Below, piece after piece: positions 54,183 through 63,217 of a stretch of DNA of 64,000 nucleotides; the stretch's first letter is position 1; each line of letters begins with the position of its first letter. The notes under the pieces are model-generated. The model had not been told where the DNA came from and ran no database searches. It saw nothing but the letters and a program-made list of their open reading frames with translations. The stretch lies in the NCBI GenBank assembly GCA_028285415.1, contig JANQPF010000005.1:638371-702370 (forward strand), written 5' to 3'. A program made the translations under genes and the position numbers. Source of the DNA: Pseudomonadales bacterium. GTDB lineage: Bacteria; Pseudomonadota; Gammaproteobacteria; Pseudomonadales; Azotimanducaceae.

Positions 54183-54752
54183 CTATCGCTGGCGCCAATT
54201 CTGTGCAAGCAATGTCCTGAGTGCGCGAATAATCTCCCTGATTTCACTCTGCGATCCGCCGCTCAGCTTCACAAGCCCTGCGTAGTTCACAAACGCGTTG
54301 ATGAGCAATCCCATCGTTTTCGCTGATTCGCTGCTCGTGTTCAGATGCTTTGATAAGAGTTTTGTTTGTAGTTTGAGTTCGTTCTTGCGCGTGGCCGTGA
54401 TGCCAAGCTCGAGATCTGGGTCATCCAGGTTGTCTGCGACGTAGGCGAGCATTGTCAGGCCACCTACTGGTTGTTTGAAGACCAGGTTTTCCAGTGACTG
54501 CACAAACGTATCGAGATCAGGAGTGTCACCTGATGCTGAAATCATCTCTTCGCCAACCGGTTTGAACGCTGCCTCAAGTACAGCCTGGATCAGCACGGAC
54601 TTGTTTTCGAAGTGCCAGTAAACAGAAGTAGGGGAGACCTCCGCACGCTCGCAAATCTGCGCAATTCGAACAGCTCGGAACCCGCCTTCAGCAAACAATG
54701 CCACTGCCGCATCTAGAATTCGTTGCTTTGTTGCTTCGCCACGTTTAGTCAC
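54183..54752 (-). CDS. TetR-family transcriptional regulator
   Basis: 189 aa from GTG 54752; GTG 54773 is possible but lies in the operator. HTH T-K-Q-R-I-L-D-A-A-V-A-L-F-A-E-G-G-F and I-A-Q-I-C-E-R-A-E-V-S-P-T-S-V-Y-W-H-F-E-N-K-S at 10-55; C-terminal ligand domain. Divergent from the CehA-like hydrolase across two GTAGT-type palindromes, so very likely its repressor. Ligand unknown. Confidence 0.88.
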   Translation of the reverse strand: MTKRGEATKQRILDAAVALFAEGGFRAVRIAQICERAEVSPTSVYWHFENKSVLIQAVLEAAFKPVGEEMISASGDTPDLDTFVQSLENLVFKQPVGGLTMLAYVADNLDDPDLELGITATRKNELKLQTKLLSKHLNTSSESAKTMGLLINAFVNYAGLVKLSGGSQSEIREIIRALRTLLAQNWRQR

Positions 54753-54761
54753 GAGCAATAT

Positions 54762-54807
54762 TGTAGTACACACTACATTTCGTTACCATAATGTAATGCG
54801 TACTACA
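54762..54807. promoter_or_regulatory. Paired operators of the divergent TetR/metallohydrolase promoter
   Basis: TGTAGT-ACAC-ACTACA (54762-54777) and TGTAAT-GCGT-ACTACA (54792-54807): same architecture, N4 spacer, one mismatch in the second. Centres are 30 bp apart, about three helical turns. The second covers the ATG of the metallohydrolase gene, the first the alternate TetR start. Binding would block both genes. Confidence 0.7.
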
Positions 54808-56475
54808 GTATTTGCGATATTGTCGGTTTTGATAAGTCAGCTCAGCTGGGGTGAGCCGGTCACTATTCGGTTTGTCGACAAGAGCTCTGAGGCGCTGACA
54901 CCGGTTCGAGTTGAGCTTCTGGACGAAGGTAACGAGCCAGTAATTGCAGAGAACGCCATCCCGATCAGCAGTGACTGTGCGTTGGCGCCGTTACCCTCCT
55001 GGCTTGCTCAACCCGCGAAAAGATCTCTCCTGAATCCTTTTACTGGTACATATCAGCATTACGTGGATGGCGTGGGTCGCTACGAATTGGAGAGTGGCAC
55101 GTACTACCTCCGTGCTTTCAAAGGTACGGAGTACAAAGTTGCGAATCGAGAATTTGTGGTTTCAGAACACACCACGCAGTTTTACGTCGAAGTGGAGCAG
55201 TGGTCCGAATCGGCGGAAGAGTCGTGGGTAAGTTCAGATGTTCATTTACACATAGGCAGGGTGTCACCGGATCACGATGGTAACGTCACAAAGTGGATGG
55301 CAGCCGAAGGTCTGCAGATATCGAATCTGCTTCAGATGGGCGCGCTCACCCACTTTGCAGCGGCACCACAGTATTCATTCGATGACGTGAGGGGATTGGG
55401 CTCGTTGTTGGTTCCCGGGCAGGAACATCCCCGCACTCACCTATTGGGCCATTCGTTGAGCCTCGGAGCCACCCGGGCAGTCGATGAAAGATCATCCTAT
55501 ATTCAGTATGACCGGACCTTTCGGCAGGTCCGTTCAGCGGGTGGCATCAGCGGTTTTGCGCATTGGGGCGCCGGACCGTCCAAAGACGGAATAGCACTAA
55601 ACGCACACCTTGGAAATGTGGAAATACTCGAGGTGCTTGGTGTTGGCGCGCTCTATGTCGATACCTGGTACGAGCTGCTGAATCTGGGTTTTGAGATTGC
55701 AGCGGTTGGCGGCACAGACTTTCCCTGTCTAGCGGGTGTACCAGGTCGTGAACGCACCTACATCCAAGTAGACAAGGATCTATCCCGGGAAGGAATGGTC
55801 GATTCCCTGCGACAAGGTCGATCGTTCGTGACGAACGGGCCAATGCTGAGTCTCTCTTTGGAAGGGCAGGGCATCGGCGCGCGTCTCGAGCTGGACAAAC
55901 TCGACAACTTGCGTCTTCAAGGTGAACTTGGCTATGACGAAGATCGCGATGCGATGCACGTTGTCGAGCTGATCCACAATGGTGAGGTAATTCGAGCCTG
56001 GGACGTAAGCTCAAAGTTAAGCCCCTTCCAGATCGATGAGGGCGTCTCCCTCAGCAGTTCAGGATGGATCGCACTGAGAGCGAAGGGTGTGAAGCTAGGT
56101 GAGACGCTTACCACGACTTTTCCTGCCTGGATGAGTGCGGGTTTCTCACATTGGATGGCTGGTGCAAATGCCCCGGAAATCGAGGGACTGCTGCAAGGTG
56201 GTCAGGAACGGCGAAGCTACGCACACACTTCGCCGATCTATCTAGATTCGACTGAGCGCCCGAGACCAGCGGCTGATCCATCCAGTTGGTTGACACGATT
56301 GAATAACCTCGAGAGGTTGCTCAAAGAACATAATTATCAAGACGCACTGATTTGGGACTGGATACCTTACAGCGATGGTGTGAGTGAAGACCATTTGGAA
56401 GCCAACGCGAATCAGTTGCTGGAACAGGTTAGCGAGGCGCGGAAAGATTTTGTTCGACGCGGAGTTCGCCAATGA
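54796..56475 (+). CDS. CehA/McbA-like PHP-type metallohydrolase, exported
   Basis: 559 aa. Signal peptide 1-19; a beta-rich N-domain 20-140; D-V-H-L-H-I-G near 147-153, the PHP/amidohydrolase metal motif, then G-F-A-H-W-G and G-G-T-D-F-P further metal ligands. CehA-type enzymes hydrolyse carbamates and phosphate esters; here the substrate is unknown. No ribosome site before the ATG, which overlaps a TetR operator, so translation may be leaderless. Confidence 0.8.
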   Translation: MRTTVFAILSVLISQLSWGEPVTIRFVDKSSEALTPVRVELLDEGNEPVIAENAIPISSDCALAPLPSWLAQPAKRSLLNPFTGTYQHYVDGVGRYELESGTYYLRAFKGTEYKVANREFVVSEHTTQFYVEVEQWSESAEESWVSSDVHLHIGRVSPDHDGNVTKWMAAEGLQISNLLQMGALTHFAAAPQYSFDDVRGLGSLLVPGQEHPRTHLLGHSLSLGATRAVDERSSYIQYDRTFRQVRSAGGISGFAHWGAGPSKDGIALNAHLGNVEILEVLGVGALYVDTWYELLNLGFEIAAVGGTDFPCLAGVPGRERTYIQVDKDLSREGMVDSLRQGRSFVTNGPMLSLSLEGQGIGARLELDKLDNLRLQGELGYDEDRDAMHVVELIHNGEVIRAWDVSSKLSPFQIDEGVSLSSSGWIALRAKGVKLGETLTTTFPAWMSAGFSHWMAGANAPEIEGLLQGGQERRSYAHTSPIYLDSTERPRPAADPSSWLTRLNNLERLLKEHNYQDALIWDWIPYSDGVSEDHLEANANQLLEQVSEARKDFVRRGVRQ

Positions 56476-56894
56476 GGTCTACTTTCGGCGCCTTGGTTTT
56501 GTTCCTGGTCGTCTATATCCCGTGCACTCTCATCATTGGTTTGCTCACAGGATCGTTTCAAACACCGGGCGTCGATCGCAGCTATGCGTACGAACTCTTT
56601 TTGTGGTTTGTGGTGGCGGTGCAGCTGTTCATACCCACGTTGCTTCTTTTCTTGTTTATTGTGCTGTTACTGAAACTGTCTTGTCGCTACGTCAAAGTGC
56701 CGACTGGCACAATCGCTTCAAAGCTGACAGTGATCGCCATGGTAGGAACAACCCTCCCAGTCGCGCAGGCGTTCGTTTGGGGTGCTCATGCACTCAGTAT
56801 CGACTGGTTCGCTGTTGCCGTAGTCCCAGCGGTCGTTCTAGGATTTTTCATGCTGGATCCGATTTCTTCACGCCGGGATCATTGCCATGAGTGA
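56472..56894 (+). CDS. Four-helix membrane protein, unknown
   Basis: 140 aa, ATGA overlap with the metallohydrolase. Helices at 5-30, 42-70, 84-104 and 108-128. No catalytic motif. Likely accessory to the metallohydrolase by coupling; no family recognised. Confidence 0.65.
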   Translation: MRSTFGALVLFLVVYIPCTLIIGLLTGSFQTPGVDRSYAYELFLWFVVAVQLFIPTLLLFLFIVLLLKLSCRYVKVPTGTIASKLTVIAMVGTTLPVAQAFVWGAHALSIDWFAVAVVPAVVLGFFMLDPISSRRDHCHE

Positions 56895-56941
56895 GCCAAC
56901 ACATCGCCGTACTGGATTCGATCACACCGAAGGAGAACAGA

Positions 56942-57331
56942 ATGGATAAGGAAGTAGCGCTGTTGCTCAATCAGCTTTACCCAGACTTCAACCAACGAAA
57001 TATCGAGCAAATAATGCCGCACTTTTCTGTAGATGCAGATTGGCCAAACGGTATGACGGGTGGGCGAGAGGTGGGTCACGAAGCCATCCGGGAATACTGG
57101 ACAAATCAGTGGGAGGTTATCAACTCGAAGGTCACGCCAGTTTCGTATCGCGTCGTAAACGATCGGGTCATTCTGGAAGTTCATCAACTCGTAAAAAGCA
57201 TGGACGGTGAAACACTCTCCGATAGTGTCGTTTACCACACCTACAAATTCGCCGACGGTAAGGTCGCGAGAATGGATATTAGCGAAGACGTTCCGGCATT
57301 TGGTGCATCCGCAGCCGCGACCCAAGCCTAG
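56942..57331 (+). CDS. SnoaL-like NTF2-fold protein
   Basis: 129 aa from ATG 56942 with AAGGAG upstream. D-F-N-Q-R-N-I-E-Q-I-M-P-H-F-S, D-A-D-W-P-N-G, G-H-E-A-I-R-E-Y-W-x-x-Q-W and Y-K-F-A-D-G-K-V match SnoaL-like polyketide-cyclase folds. Substrate unknown. 47 bases after the membrane protein on the same strand. Confidence 0.8.
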   Translation: MDKEVALLLNQLYPDFNQRNIEQIMPHFSVDADWPNGMTGGREVGHEAIREYWTNQWEVINSKVTPVSYRVVNDRVILEVHQLVKSMDGETLSDSVVYHTYKFADGKVARMDISEDVPAFGASAAATQA

Positions 57332-57442
57332 GCGAATGTCTCTTGGTGGCCGTACGCAGGCTGTCAGGTAACCGCTGCGATTGTTTCCTCACGACCCTGA
57401 ACGGCCCGCCGAAAACGTCCCAAAACGGATATCCTGTCGTGT

Positions 57443-58126
57443 ATGCACTTCATACTGATACATAGCCCGCTGGTTACGAAAGAGACCTGGCTCGCTCTGA
57501 TTTTGAGTCTCGAGGCTGTTGGCTTTCAGGTATCAGTGGTTGTGCTTGACAACAACGCGCCTCGAGAAAGTAGTCTGTTCGAGCACCATATTGGTCAGAT
57601 CGAATCGACCCTCGGTCAGATAGCGGACGAAAAAGTTATCGCGGTCGCCCACAGCGGCGCCGGAAATCTGCTTTCACTGCTCGATCCTGACCAGTTTGAG
57701 GGACATGTCTTCCTCGATGCAATTTTCCCCGTTGCGAAAGCATCCAGGTTCGAATTGTTTGATGACCCCATTGCTGTCCAGGATTGGCAGGCGGTCGCAA
57801 ACCAACATGGTGGCATGCTTCCGAAAACGATGCTTGCGCGGTTTGGGGAGCAAATAGAAAACAGCGCTTTTCGAAAGCCTTTTGTCGCTGCCCTTGTTGA
57901 CGTCCCTATCCAACTCTACGAAGAAGCGATACCGGTCCATTCAAACTGGCCTCGCTCGAAACGCGGTCTATACCTGCTGTGGACTGAAGCCTATTCGGCG
58001 GACGCCGTTCGGGCAGACGAAGCTGGATTCGAGGTGCGACGTGATACGGCTTCGCACTTCAAAATGCTGAACCAACCGGACGAACTTGCACGCGAGTTGG
58101 CTCGGTTCGCGCGTGCTCATGAATGA
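57443..58126 (+). CDS. Alpha/beta hydrolase
   Basis: 227 aa. Opening I-L-I-H-S-P-L-V, nucleophile elbow A-H-S-G-A-G with Ser near residue 70, candidate acid in the C-terminal third, late histidine in A-S-H-F-K-M. Small soluble serine hydrolase of unknown substrate. Its TGA is inside repeat copy A. Confidence 0.75.
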   Translation: MHFILIHSPLVTKETWLALILSLEAVGFQVSVVVLDNNAPRESSLFEHHIGQIESTLGQIADEKVIAVAHSGAGNLLSLLDPDQFEGHVFLDAIFPVAKASRFELFDDPIAVQDWQAVANQHGGMLPKTMLARFGEQIENSAFRKPFVAALVDVPIQLYEEAIPVHSNWPRSKRGLYLLWTEAYSADAVRADEAGFEVRRDTASHFKMLNQPDELARELARFARAHE

Positions 58127-58200
58127 CCGTTCCTGGTCGAAAGCAGCCGTAGCTGGTTCATCGAACGAAAGACCGTTGTCGACCCATATCAGACGTTGCC
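58121..58200 (+). repeat. Palindromic repeat copy A
   Basis: About 80 bp, starting GAATGACCG over the stop of the preceding gene. Bases 58139-58177 match copy C (63234-63272) at 38 of 39 positions and copy B (61885-61922) at 35 of 38. Core GTTCATCGAACGAAA is central; the flanks are imperfectly complementary, giving a cruciform-like fold. Confidence 0.85.
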
Positions 58201-58264
58201 AATTCTCGAGCCCCGAGTGTGGCAAGTGACGCTTGCCTTTCGCGACTGGCTATTGGCGACTGTG

Positions 58265-59323
58265 TTAATCCCCAGGCTCATCCAGGGCAGCCAAGATCAA
58301 CTCCACCACGCGGGCGTGCCCGGCAGGACTGAAATGTCCTACCGAACCATCCGGGAAATGAACGAAATATGCCCGGTAGGCTGCTTCACCATCACGGTCG
58401 GCAACAAATTCGGCACTCAGATCTATGTGATGAACATCAACCTCCTTGTACAAGGCCAGGAGTCGGCGGCTCATTTCATTTCTGAACTCGTTCGTCTCTA
58501 TGAACGATTCGGCGCGCCGTATGTGTAGCACGATGAGTTTCTGAGAATCTGCAAGGCTAGCCTGCATATTTCGGAGAATGTGACCAACGGCGGCGTCGGT
58601 ATGGGCAAAAAACTCTGCTCTGTCTTCATCACTGACAGTGCTTTTACGCCAAACGTTACGCAGCAATTCCAGTAGATAGATCTTGCCATCCATCAATTGG
58701 CCGATGCGTGCGAATTCCTGCTCGGGTGGAGGCACCGGTTGCCCCGCTAGCACGATCTCGCCATTAGTGCTCAAAAACTGTGGTTTAGCAAAATAGGAAA
58801 AGCCAAGACCAGTGCGTTCATAGTCACTGACGTAGATACCGAAGATCACCACATCAGGCGCGTACTGGCGGCCATGCTCCATGTATTTCAAAAACGCCTG
58901 GTCGATGCCGTAGCCCGGGATGCCCATGTTCAGAGCTTCTATCCCCGCCATCGCGTCGAGCAACGAAGAGTAATTCTCATCCGGCTCTACATCGAGACCG
59001 TAGGTAAAGGAATCACCGATCGCGACAATGCGCAGATCATTGGGATTGGGCCGCGGTAGGATGTTACGTGCTCCGCGGATGCGATCCTCGGTTATCTCGT
59101 AGTCCCAGCCCAAATTGGCATCATGATTACCAGCAAAATCGCGACCCTCGCGGTGGCGACTCCAGAATCGGACCTCGTTATACGTTTCACTCAGCTCTGA
59201 GACGCCGTGAATGTTGCTGTATATTTTGGTCGGATCAACCAAAATCCTTAACAAGCCCTCCAAAACGAGCAACGCTATGAGCGCGGAGACGACGGCGAGA
59301 ATTGCATTTTTTAGCGATTCCAT
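58265..59323 (-). CDS. SGNH/GDSL hydrolase, membrane-anchored
   Basis: 352 aa from ATG 59323; N-terminal hydrophobic segment 8-27, block I G-D-S-F at 103-106 (Ser105), later A-L-N-M-G-I-P-G-Y-G block and G-H-F-S-P-A-G-H catalytic His. Periplasmic esterase or deacetylase acting on glycans or lipids. The N-terminal anchor resembles AlgX/PatB-type O-acetyl enzymes. Confidence 0.85.
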   Translation of the reverse strand: MESLKNAILAVVSALIALLVLEGLLRILVDPTKIYSNIHGVSELSETYNEVRFWSRHREGRDFAGNHDANLGWDYEITEDRIRGARNILPRPNPNDLRIVAIGDSFTYGLDVEPDENYSSLLDAMAGIEALNMGIPGYGIDQAFLKYMEHGRQYAPDVVIFGIYVSDYERTGLGFSYFAKPQFLSTNGEIVLAGQPVPPPEQEFARIGQLMDGKIYLLELLRNVWRKSTVSDEDRAEFFAHTDAAVGHILRNMQASLADSQKLIVLHIRRAESFIETNEFRNEMSRRLLALYKEVDVHHIDLSAEFVADRDGEAAYRAYFVHFPDGSVGHFSPAGHARVVELILAALDEPGD

Positions 59324-59397
59324 TTCGAAGCAAGCTATCACCGCCCAAGCGCATTGCGCAACCTGCAGCCCCGGTGTTCAACTGTTACTCTCCCGCT

Positions 59398-59487
59398 ATG
59401 AAAAGCAAGCATCCAGAATCGCCTTGCGCAAATGGAGACCATCATCGCCCCGTTGTGGACACTCAACCTCTAACCTACGGTGTCTGA
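59398..59487 (+). CDS. 29-codon ORF abutting the nitronate monooxygenase start
   Basis: ATG 59398 to TGA 59485-59487, followed at once by the ATG at 59488. The product is hydrophilic and Pro/His-rich. Neither this nor the next gene has a clear ribosome site, so TGA-ATG coupling is the only signal. Could be a translated leader or chance. Confidence 0.3.
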   Translation: MKSKHPESPCANGDHHRPVVDTQPLTYGV

Positions 59488-60459
59488 ATGGACATACTTG
59501 ATCGCTTTTCCATTGACAAAGCCGTCGTCCAAGCCGGGATGGCCGAGATATCCAGGTCTTCGTTGGCCTCCGCGGTCTCGAGAGCCGGTGGTTTAGGGAC
59601 GGTCGGTATATCCCCGCCCGCGCTATTCGAAGCCGATGTACTCGATACCATTGATCAACTAAATGGAGAAACGTTCTCGGTTAACCTGCTGATGCCCTTT
59701 GTTTTACGAGACCATGTCTCAATCTGCATTCGCAACCGTGTGCCGATCGTTACGATGTTTTTCGGCATTGACGGTGCTCTTGTCAGGACACTCAAAGAAA
59801 ACGGTATCCTGGTGGTGATGCAAGTTGGGGATGTTGATGAAGCCTTGCTCGCTGTTGAGGTTGGTGTGGATGCACTCATCTTCCAAGGCATAGAAGCGGG
59901 CGGCCATGTTAGAGGTGAGCAGGCCTTGTCCAAACTACTGCCCGTTGCCAGGGAACAGTTTCCAAAACTTCCCATACTGGCGGCAGGAGGAATTTACGAT
60001 AAAGCTACCGCTGATCGGGCAACTGGTCTGGGCGCAGACGGTGTTGTCTGCGGTACCAGATTCCTGATGAGTCACGAGAGTTTTGCGCACGATGAGTATA
60101 AACAACGACTGCTACAAGCCGAAGAAACCGTGTTGACCAACTTGTACGGGTTGGGTTGGCCTGACAAGCATCGTGTTCTGCGCAACGGTGCTACTGACAA
60201 GTGGACCGCACATGGGCGCACACCGGGGTGGCTAAAGTCACTTCATAAGACATCTTCCTTTCTCGCTAAGTCGCGAGCGGATCGGCGCAAGATAGTATCG
60301 AGACAGACGCTGAGGTATCCGTTCTATACGCCATCTCCAATGAAACCCGGGATGGATAGCAGTCGGGCAGAGGTGACAGCACTTTACGCCGGCGAGTGTG
60401 TCGCAGAAATAGATGCGCTGGTCAGCGCAGAATCTATTGTTCACGAGCTGGCGGCATAA
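59488..60459 (+). CDS. Nitronate monooxygenase (NMO/2-nitropropane dioxygenase family)
   Basis: 323 aa TIM barrel with FMN. Q-A-G-M-A-E at 15-20, catalytic His140 in G-I-E-A-G-G-H, and A-A-G-G-I-Y-D plus G-A-D-G-V-V-C-G-T-R-F for the phosphate loop. Oxidises alkyl nitronates, a detoxification role. No strong ribosome site; see the 29-codon ORF. Confidence 0.9.
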   Translation: MDILDRFSIDKAVVQAGMAEISRSSLASAVSRAGGLGTVGISPPALFEADVLDTIDQLNGETFSVNLLMPFVLRDHVSICIRNRVPIVTMFFGIDGALVRTLKENGILVVMQVGDVDEALLAVEVGVDALIFQGIEAGGHVRGEQALSKLLPVAREQFPKLPILAAGGIYDKATADRATGLGADGVVCGTRFLMSHESFAHDEYKQRLLQAEETVLTNLYGLGWPDKHRVLRNGATDKWTAHGRTPGWLKSLHKTSSFLAKSRADRRKIVSRQTLRYPFYTPSPMKPGMDSSRAEVTALYAGECVAEIDALVSAESIVHELAA

Positions 60460-60561
60460 GCGAAGGTCTTTTGATGACGTAAGCTCGCAGTCCATTTGTG
60501 TCAAGCAAGTGGCCGCTATCACCCAGTACCGACGGTCTGATCGATTTATGGACATTATGTA

Positions 60562-61026
60562 ATGACGGACCCAATCCAAATCATCGACTTTGATCCGTTG
60601 TACCAGGCTGATGCGGCAACGCTCATTAACACTGGATTAGGGGAGCACTTTGGTTCTGTTGATGAATCCATGAACCCTGATCTGTTTGATATTGAAGCCA
60701 GCTACCGAGCGGGTGATTTCTTGCTTGCCCTAGATGGTGCGCTTCTAGTTGGTACCGGAGCATTGTTGCCAATCAGCGATGAAGTCGGGCAGATTTCGAG
60801 GATGCACACGGCCATTTCTTACCGTCGACAAGGCGTTGCCTCCCGAGTACTGGAAACGTTGGAAAAGCGCGCTCACACGCGAGGGTTTAGATCAGTGATC
60901 CTTGAAACCAATTTAGACTGGCATGATGCTAACGCGTTTTATTCTCGACATGGCTTCATGGAGTCAGCGAGAAACGAAGTGGGTATTCGATATCGGAAAG
61001 CGGTGAGCACGAACAGCAGGTATTAG
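60562..61026 (+). CDS. GNAT-family acetyltransferase
   Basis: 154 aa. R-R-Q-G-V-A-S-R-V-L acetyl-CoA motif, then L-E-T-N and A-F-Y-S-R-H-G-F, typical small GNAT with a wide range of amine substrates. Possible target unknown. ATG 60562. Confidence 0.87.
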   Translation: MTDPIQIIDFDPLYQADAATLINTGLGEHFGSVDESMNPDLFDIEASYRAGDFLLALDGALLVGTGALLPISDEVGQISRMHTAISYRRQGVASRVLETLEKRAHTRGFRSVILETNLDWHDANAFYSRHGFMESARNEVGIRYRKAVSTNSRY

Positions 61027-61144
61027 TAGCTCAAACGTGCAATCCGCAGTTTTGCACTTGCGTTTGGTGAGAAGCAGGTTCGAGACTCCGCCAAAGCAGA
61101 GGCGTTTGGTATCATCACCTGTCTCGAATTGACTAGGGGGCGGG

Positions 61145-61762
61145 ATGGAATCAAGAACCAAGAATGCAGCAATCATTGGAGGCTCAAGCGTTGTGATCGC
61201 GGTTCTGGGACTCATTGGAGCACTGAACTACCAGTCCAATAGCTCAAACATCGATGGTAACAACAACAACGTCATCCAAGATACTGAGGGTGACGTTATC
61301 ATCGATCAGTCGATCAACAACGATCTATCGAAGATACGGGAGTATGAAGCGAACTCGATGAAAGAGTCCTTAGTGTCGGGTTGCGCAACGATGCGTGAGT
61401 ACTTTGAGAACAGAGAGTTCTTCGACGTGGACTCCATAGACACCCTGATTGGCTCTGTTCGTTCTCAGAAAACGAAATTTGTGTCGTACTTCGGCAGTGA
61501 TGCTGAGCGTACGGCCAGCGAAATCCTAAAGCGATTTAATAGACACTACTTAGAATACATCCCAGGTCTTTATGCGATGCATATTGGAACAGCGAATTTG
61601 GTGGATACATCGGCAGCAGAATCGCTTGGAGTCGACACCGAAGCGGTCCATCGTTCAGCCGACCAGAAAATGTCTGCTGACATGGAACTTGCTCGCAAAG
61701 GCTTAATACTCGAGACGTCGCTACTGTGTCAGCACTTTAACTCGCTAGAGTTCAGAAGTTGA
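61145..61762 (+). CDS. Single-pass membrane protein with Asn-rich linker, unknown
   Basis: 205 aa. Membrane helix about 8-27, an Asn/Asp-rich stretch S-N-I-D-G-N-N-N-N-V-I-Q-D about 35-60, then a helical, charged domain with two cysteines (in S-G-C-A-T and L-L-C-Q). The stretch resembles N-rich linkers in membrane-anchored bacterial effector proteins, but no enzymatic motif is visible. GGGGGCGGG precedes ATG 61145. Confidence 0.6.
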   Translation: MESRTKNAAIIGGSSVVIAVLGLIGALNYQSNSSNIDGNNNNVIQDTEGDVIIDQSINNDLSKIREYEANSMKESLVSGCATMREYFENREFFDVDSIDTLIGSVRSQKTKFVSYFGSDAERTASEILKRFNRHYLEYIPGLYAMHIGTANLVDTSAAESLGVDTEAVHRSADQKMSADMELARKGLILETSLLCQHFNSLEFRS

Positions 61763-61769
61763 ATACTCG

Positions 61770-61897
61770 ATGCTGGGGTTGTTGGGGGCTGAGCTTATGG
61801 AAAACCAGCGAGAGATTGAGAAGGAAACTGTAGCTTTCAAGAAGCTGTCGACCTCGTAAAAGAGTTCCTCAGGAAGCGGCACCCAAAGCAGCTGTAG
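61770..61897 (+). pseudogene. Possible broken small gene before repeat copy B
   Basis: Frame 1 from ATG 61770 gives 29 codons, ending V-A-F-K-K-L-S-T-S. A -1 shift near 61838 gives V-A-F then Q-E-A-V-D-L-V-K-E-F-L-R-K-R-H-P, ending at the TAG at 61895-61897, inside repeat copy B. The joined product looks like a natural helix, but homology is unknown. Confidence 0.35.
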
Positions 61898-61945
61898 CTG
61901 GTTCATCGAACGAAAAACCATTATCTACCCTGAACGGACGCTCGG
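61885..61945 (+). repeat. Palindromic repeat copy B
   Basis: Shares 35 of 38 bases with copy A over the core (61885-61922), then GAACGGACG-like right end seen in copy C. The left arm before 61885 is diverged. Lies in a gap between genes, overlapping the end of the possible broken small gene. Confidence 0.8.
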
Positions 61946-62098
61946 TATCTGCCTTATAGTGAAGAATATCTCGATTTCAGATATAATGAGACGCATATTT
62001 GTCATTCGACAAATGTTCTAGCCCTGCTTTCCAGCCCGTTCTGGGCGACCTGTCATCTCGAATAGTTGCGCCTGTTATGCATGGAAGTCTCTAACTCC

Positions 62099-63217
62099 AT
62101 GAGACTGTGCATGATGAACCGAACACTGACCAAGTTCCGCACTTCCATCCAACAAGCCATCGGCTGGAGCAAGGGGCTCGCCCCATACGTAGCTCGCACC
62201 TTGCTGCTTCAACGCCAACTCGCCAACGGAAGAATCCGGCGGGCAACCGCCTGCACAGGTATCGATGAGTACTTCTCGATAAACATCAATGGCCATGATC
62301 AGTGGCTTCGCATCAGGGGCGAAAATACCAACAACCCGATTATCCTCTACCTGCATGGCGGCCCCGGCGGATCTCAGATTCCTTCGTACCGGTACTTCCA
62401 GCTTGAATGGGAGCAGTCATACACGATGGTTCACTGGGAGCAGCGGGGCGCCGGGAAAAGCTATCTAAGCACACTGAGAGTGGAAACTCAGACGGTTTCG
62501 CAGCTTGTCTCAGACGCGCTATCGGTTATCGAGTATTTGAGCGAGCGTTTCGGTCGACGAGACATTGTGCTTCTGGGGCACTCGTGGGGAACCTTTCTTG
62601 GTATGCACGTGCTCGAGACCAATCCCTCAGCGATCTCTTCATACATTGGCGTAGGTCAAATTGCGAATCAGGTTCGTTCAGAGCAGCGTATGTACGAGTT
62701 TGCTCTTACAAGAGCGACGGATGAAAAGCACGAGGTTAATGCCTCTTTGCTTCGAGATATGAAAGGCTATCCGTTGAGACACAACTCGCACCGCGACGTT
62801 GCCCTTGTGCGTGAGCTGGCAAGGCAATACGGCTTTTTGGGAAGCACCTCGACAGACGTTGCCCGGACGTACAACCGTCTCATGGAGACACCAGAATACG
62901 GTCTGATCGATATCTATCGATTTCTGAAGGGCACACTTGTCTCCTCGGCCACCTTGGGAAGGCAAATGTTGACGAACTTCCAAATACAGCCCTCCGAGCT
63001 TCATCTGAAATATGAAATACCAATCTTCTTTCTGAGTGGTCAGCGTGACCACTTCACACCAGCTGATCTTGCCGACGAGTTACTTGATCCGATCGATGCG
63101 CCAGCCAAAAAACATGTGGTCTTCGAGAACTGTGGGCACTATCCCAATGAAGATGAGCCGGAACGTTTTATTCAGACAGTTCGAGAACTGACGACACCTT
63201 TTCTGACAAAGGAATGA
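62099..63217 (+). CDS. Proline iminopeptidase-like alpha/beta hydrolase
   Basis: 372 aa from ATG 62099; earlier ATGs and TTG 62066 are possible. Oxyanion loop H-G-G-P-G (86-90), W-E-Q-R-G-A-G-K-S, G-H-S-W-G-T with Ser162, acid in G-Q-R-D-H-F-T-P and His in C-G-H-Y-P. The HGGPG/EQRGAG pair is the prolyl aminopeptidase mark. Possible peptidase or epoxide-type hydrolase. Its TGA precedes copy C. Confidence 0.86.
   Translation: MRLCMMNRTLTKFRTSIQQAIGWSKGLAPYVARTLLLQRQLANGRIRRATACTGIDEYFSININGHDQWLRIRGENTNNPIILYLHGGPGGSQIPSYRYFQLEWEQSYTMVHWEQRGAGKSYLSTLRVETQTVSQLVSDALSVIEYLSERFGRRDIVLLGHSWGTFLGMHVLETNPSAISSYIGVGQIANQVRSEQRMYEFALTRATDEKHEVNASLLRDMKGYPLRHNSHRDVALVRELARQYGFLGSTSTDVARTYNRLMETPEYGLIDIYRFLKGTLVSSATLGRQMLTNFQIQPSELHLKYEIPIFFLSGQRDHFTPADLADELLDPIDAPAKKHVVFENCGHYPNEDEPERFIQTVRELTTPFLTKE

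Larger units (their letters stand above)
61763..62098. other. 336-base gap without a confident gene
   Basis: Holds the possible broken small gene (61770-61897), repeat copy B (61885-61945), and AT-rich bases 61960-62040 before the hydrolase; a -10-like TATAAT at 61981-61986 might serve the hydrolase. Nothing else is recognised. Confidence 0.5.

Noticed and set aside
61060..61110. Direct repeat GCGTTTGGT, 42 bases apart
   Set aside because: Nine bases repeated once in a noncoding gap is not beyond chance and shows no other structure.
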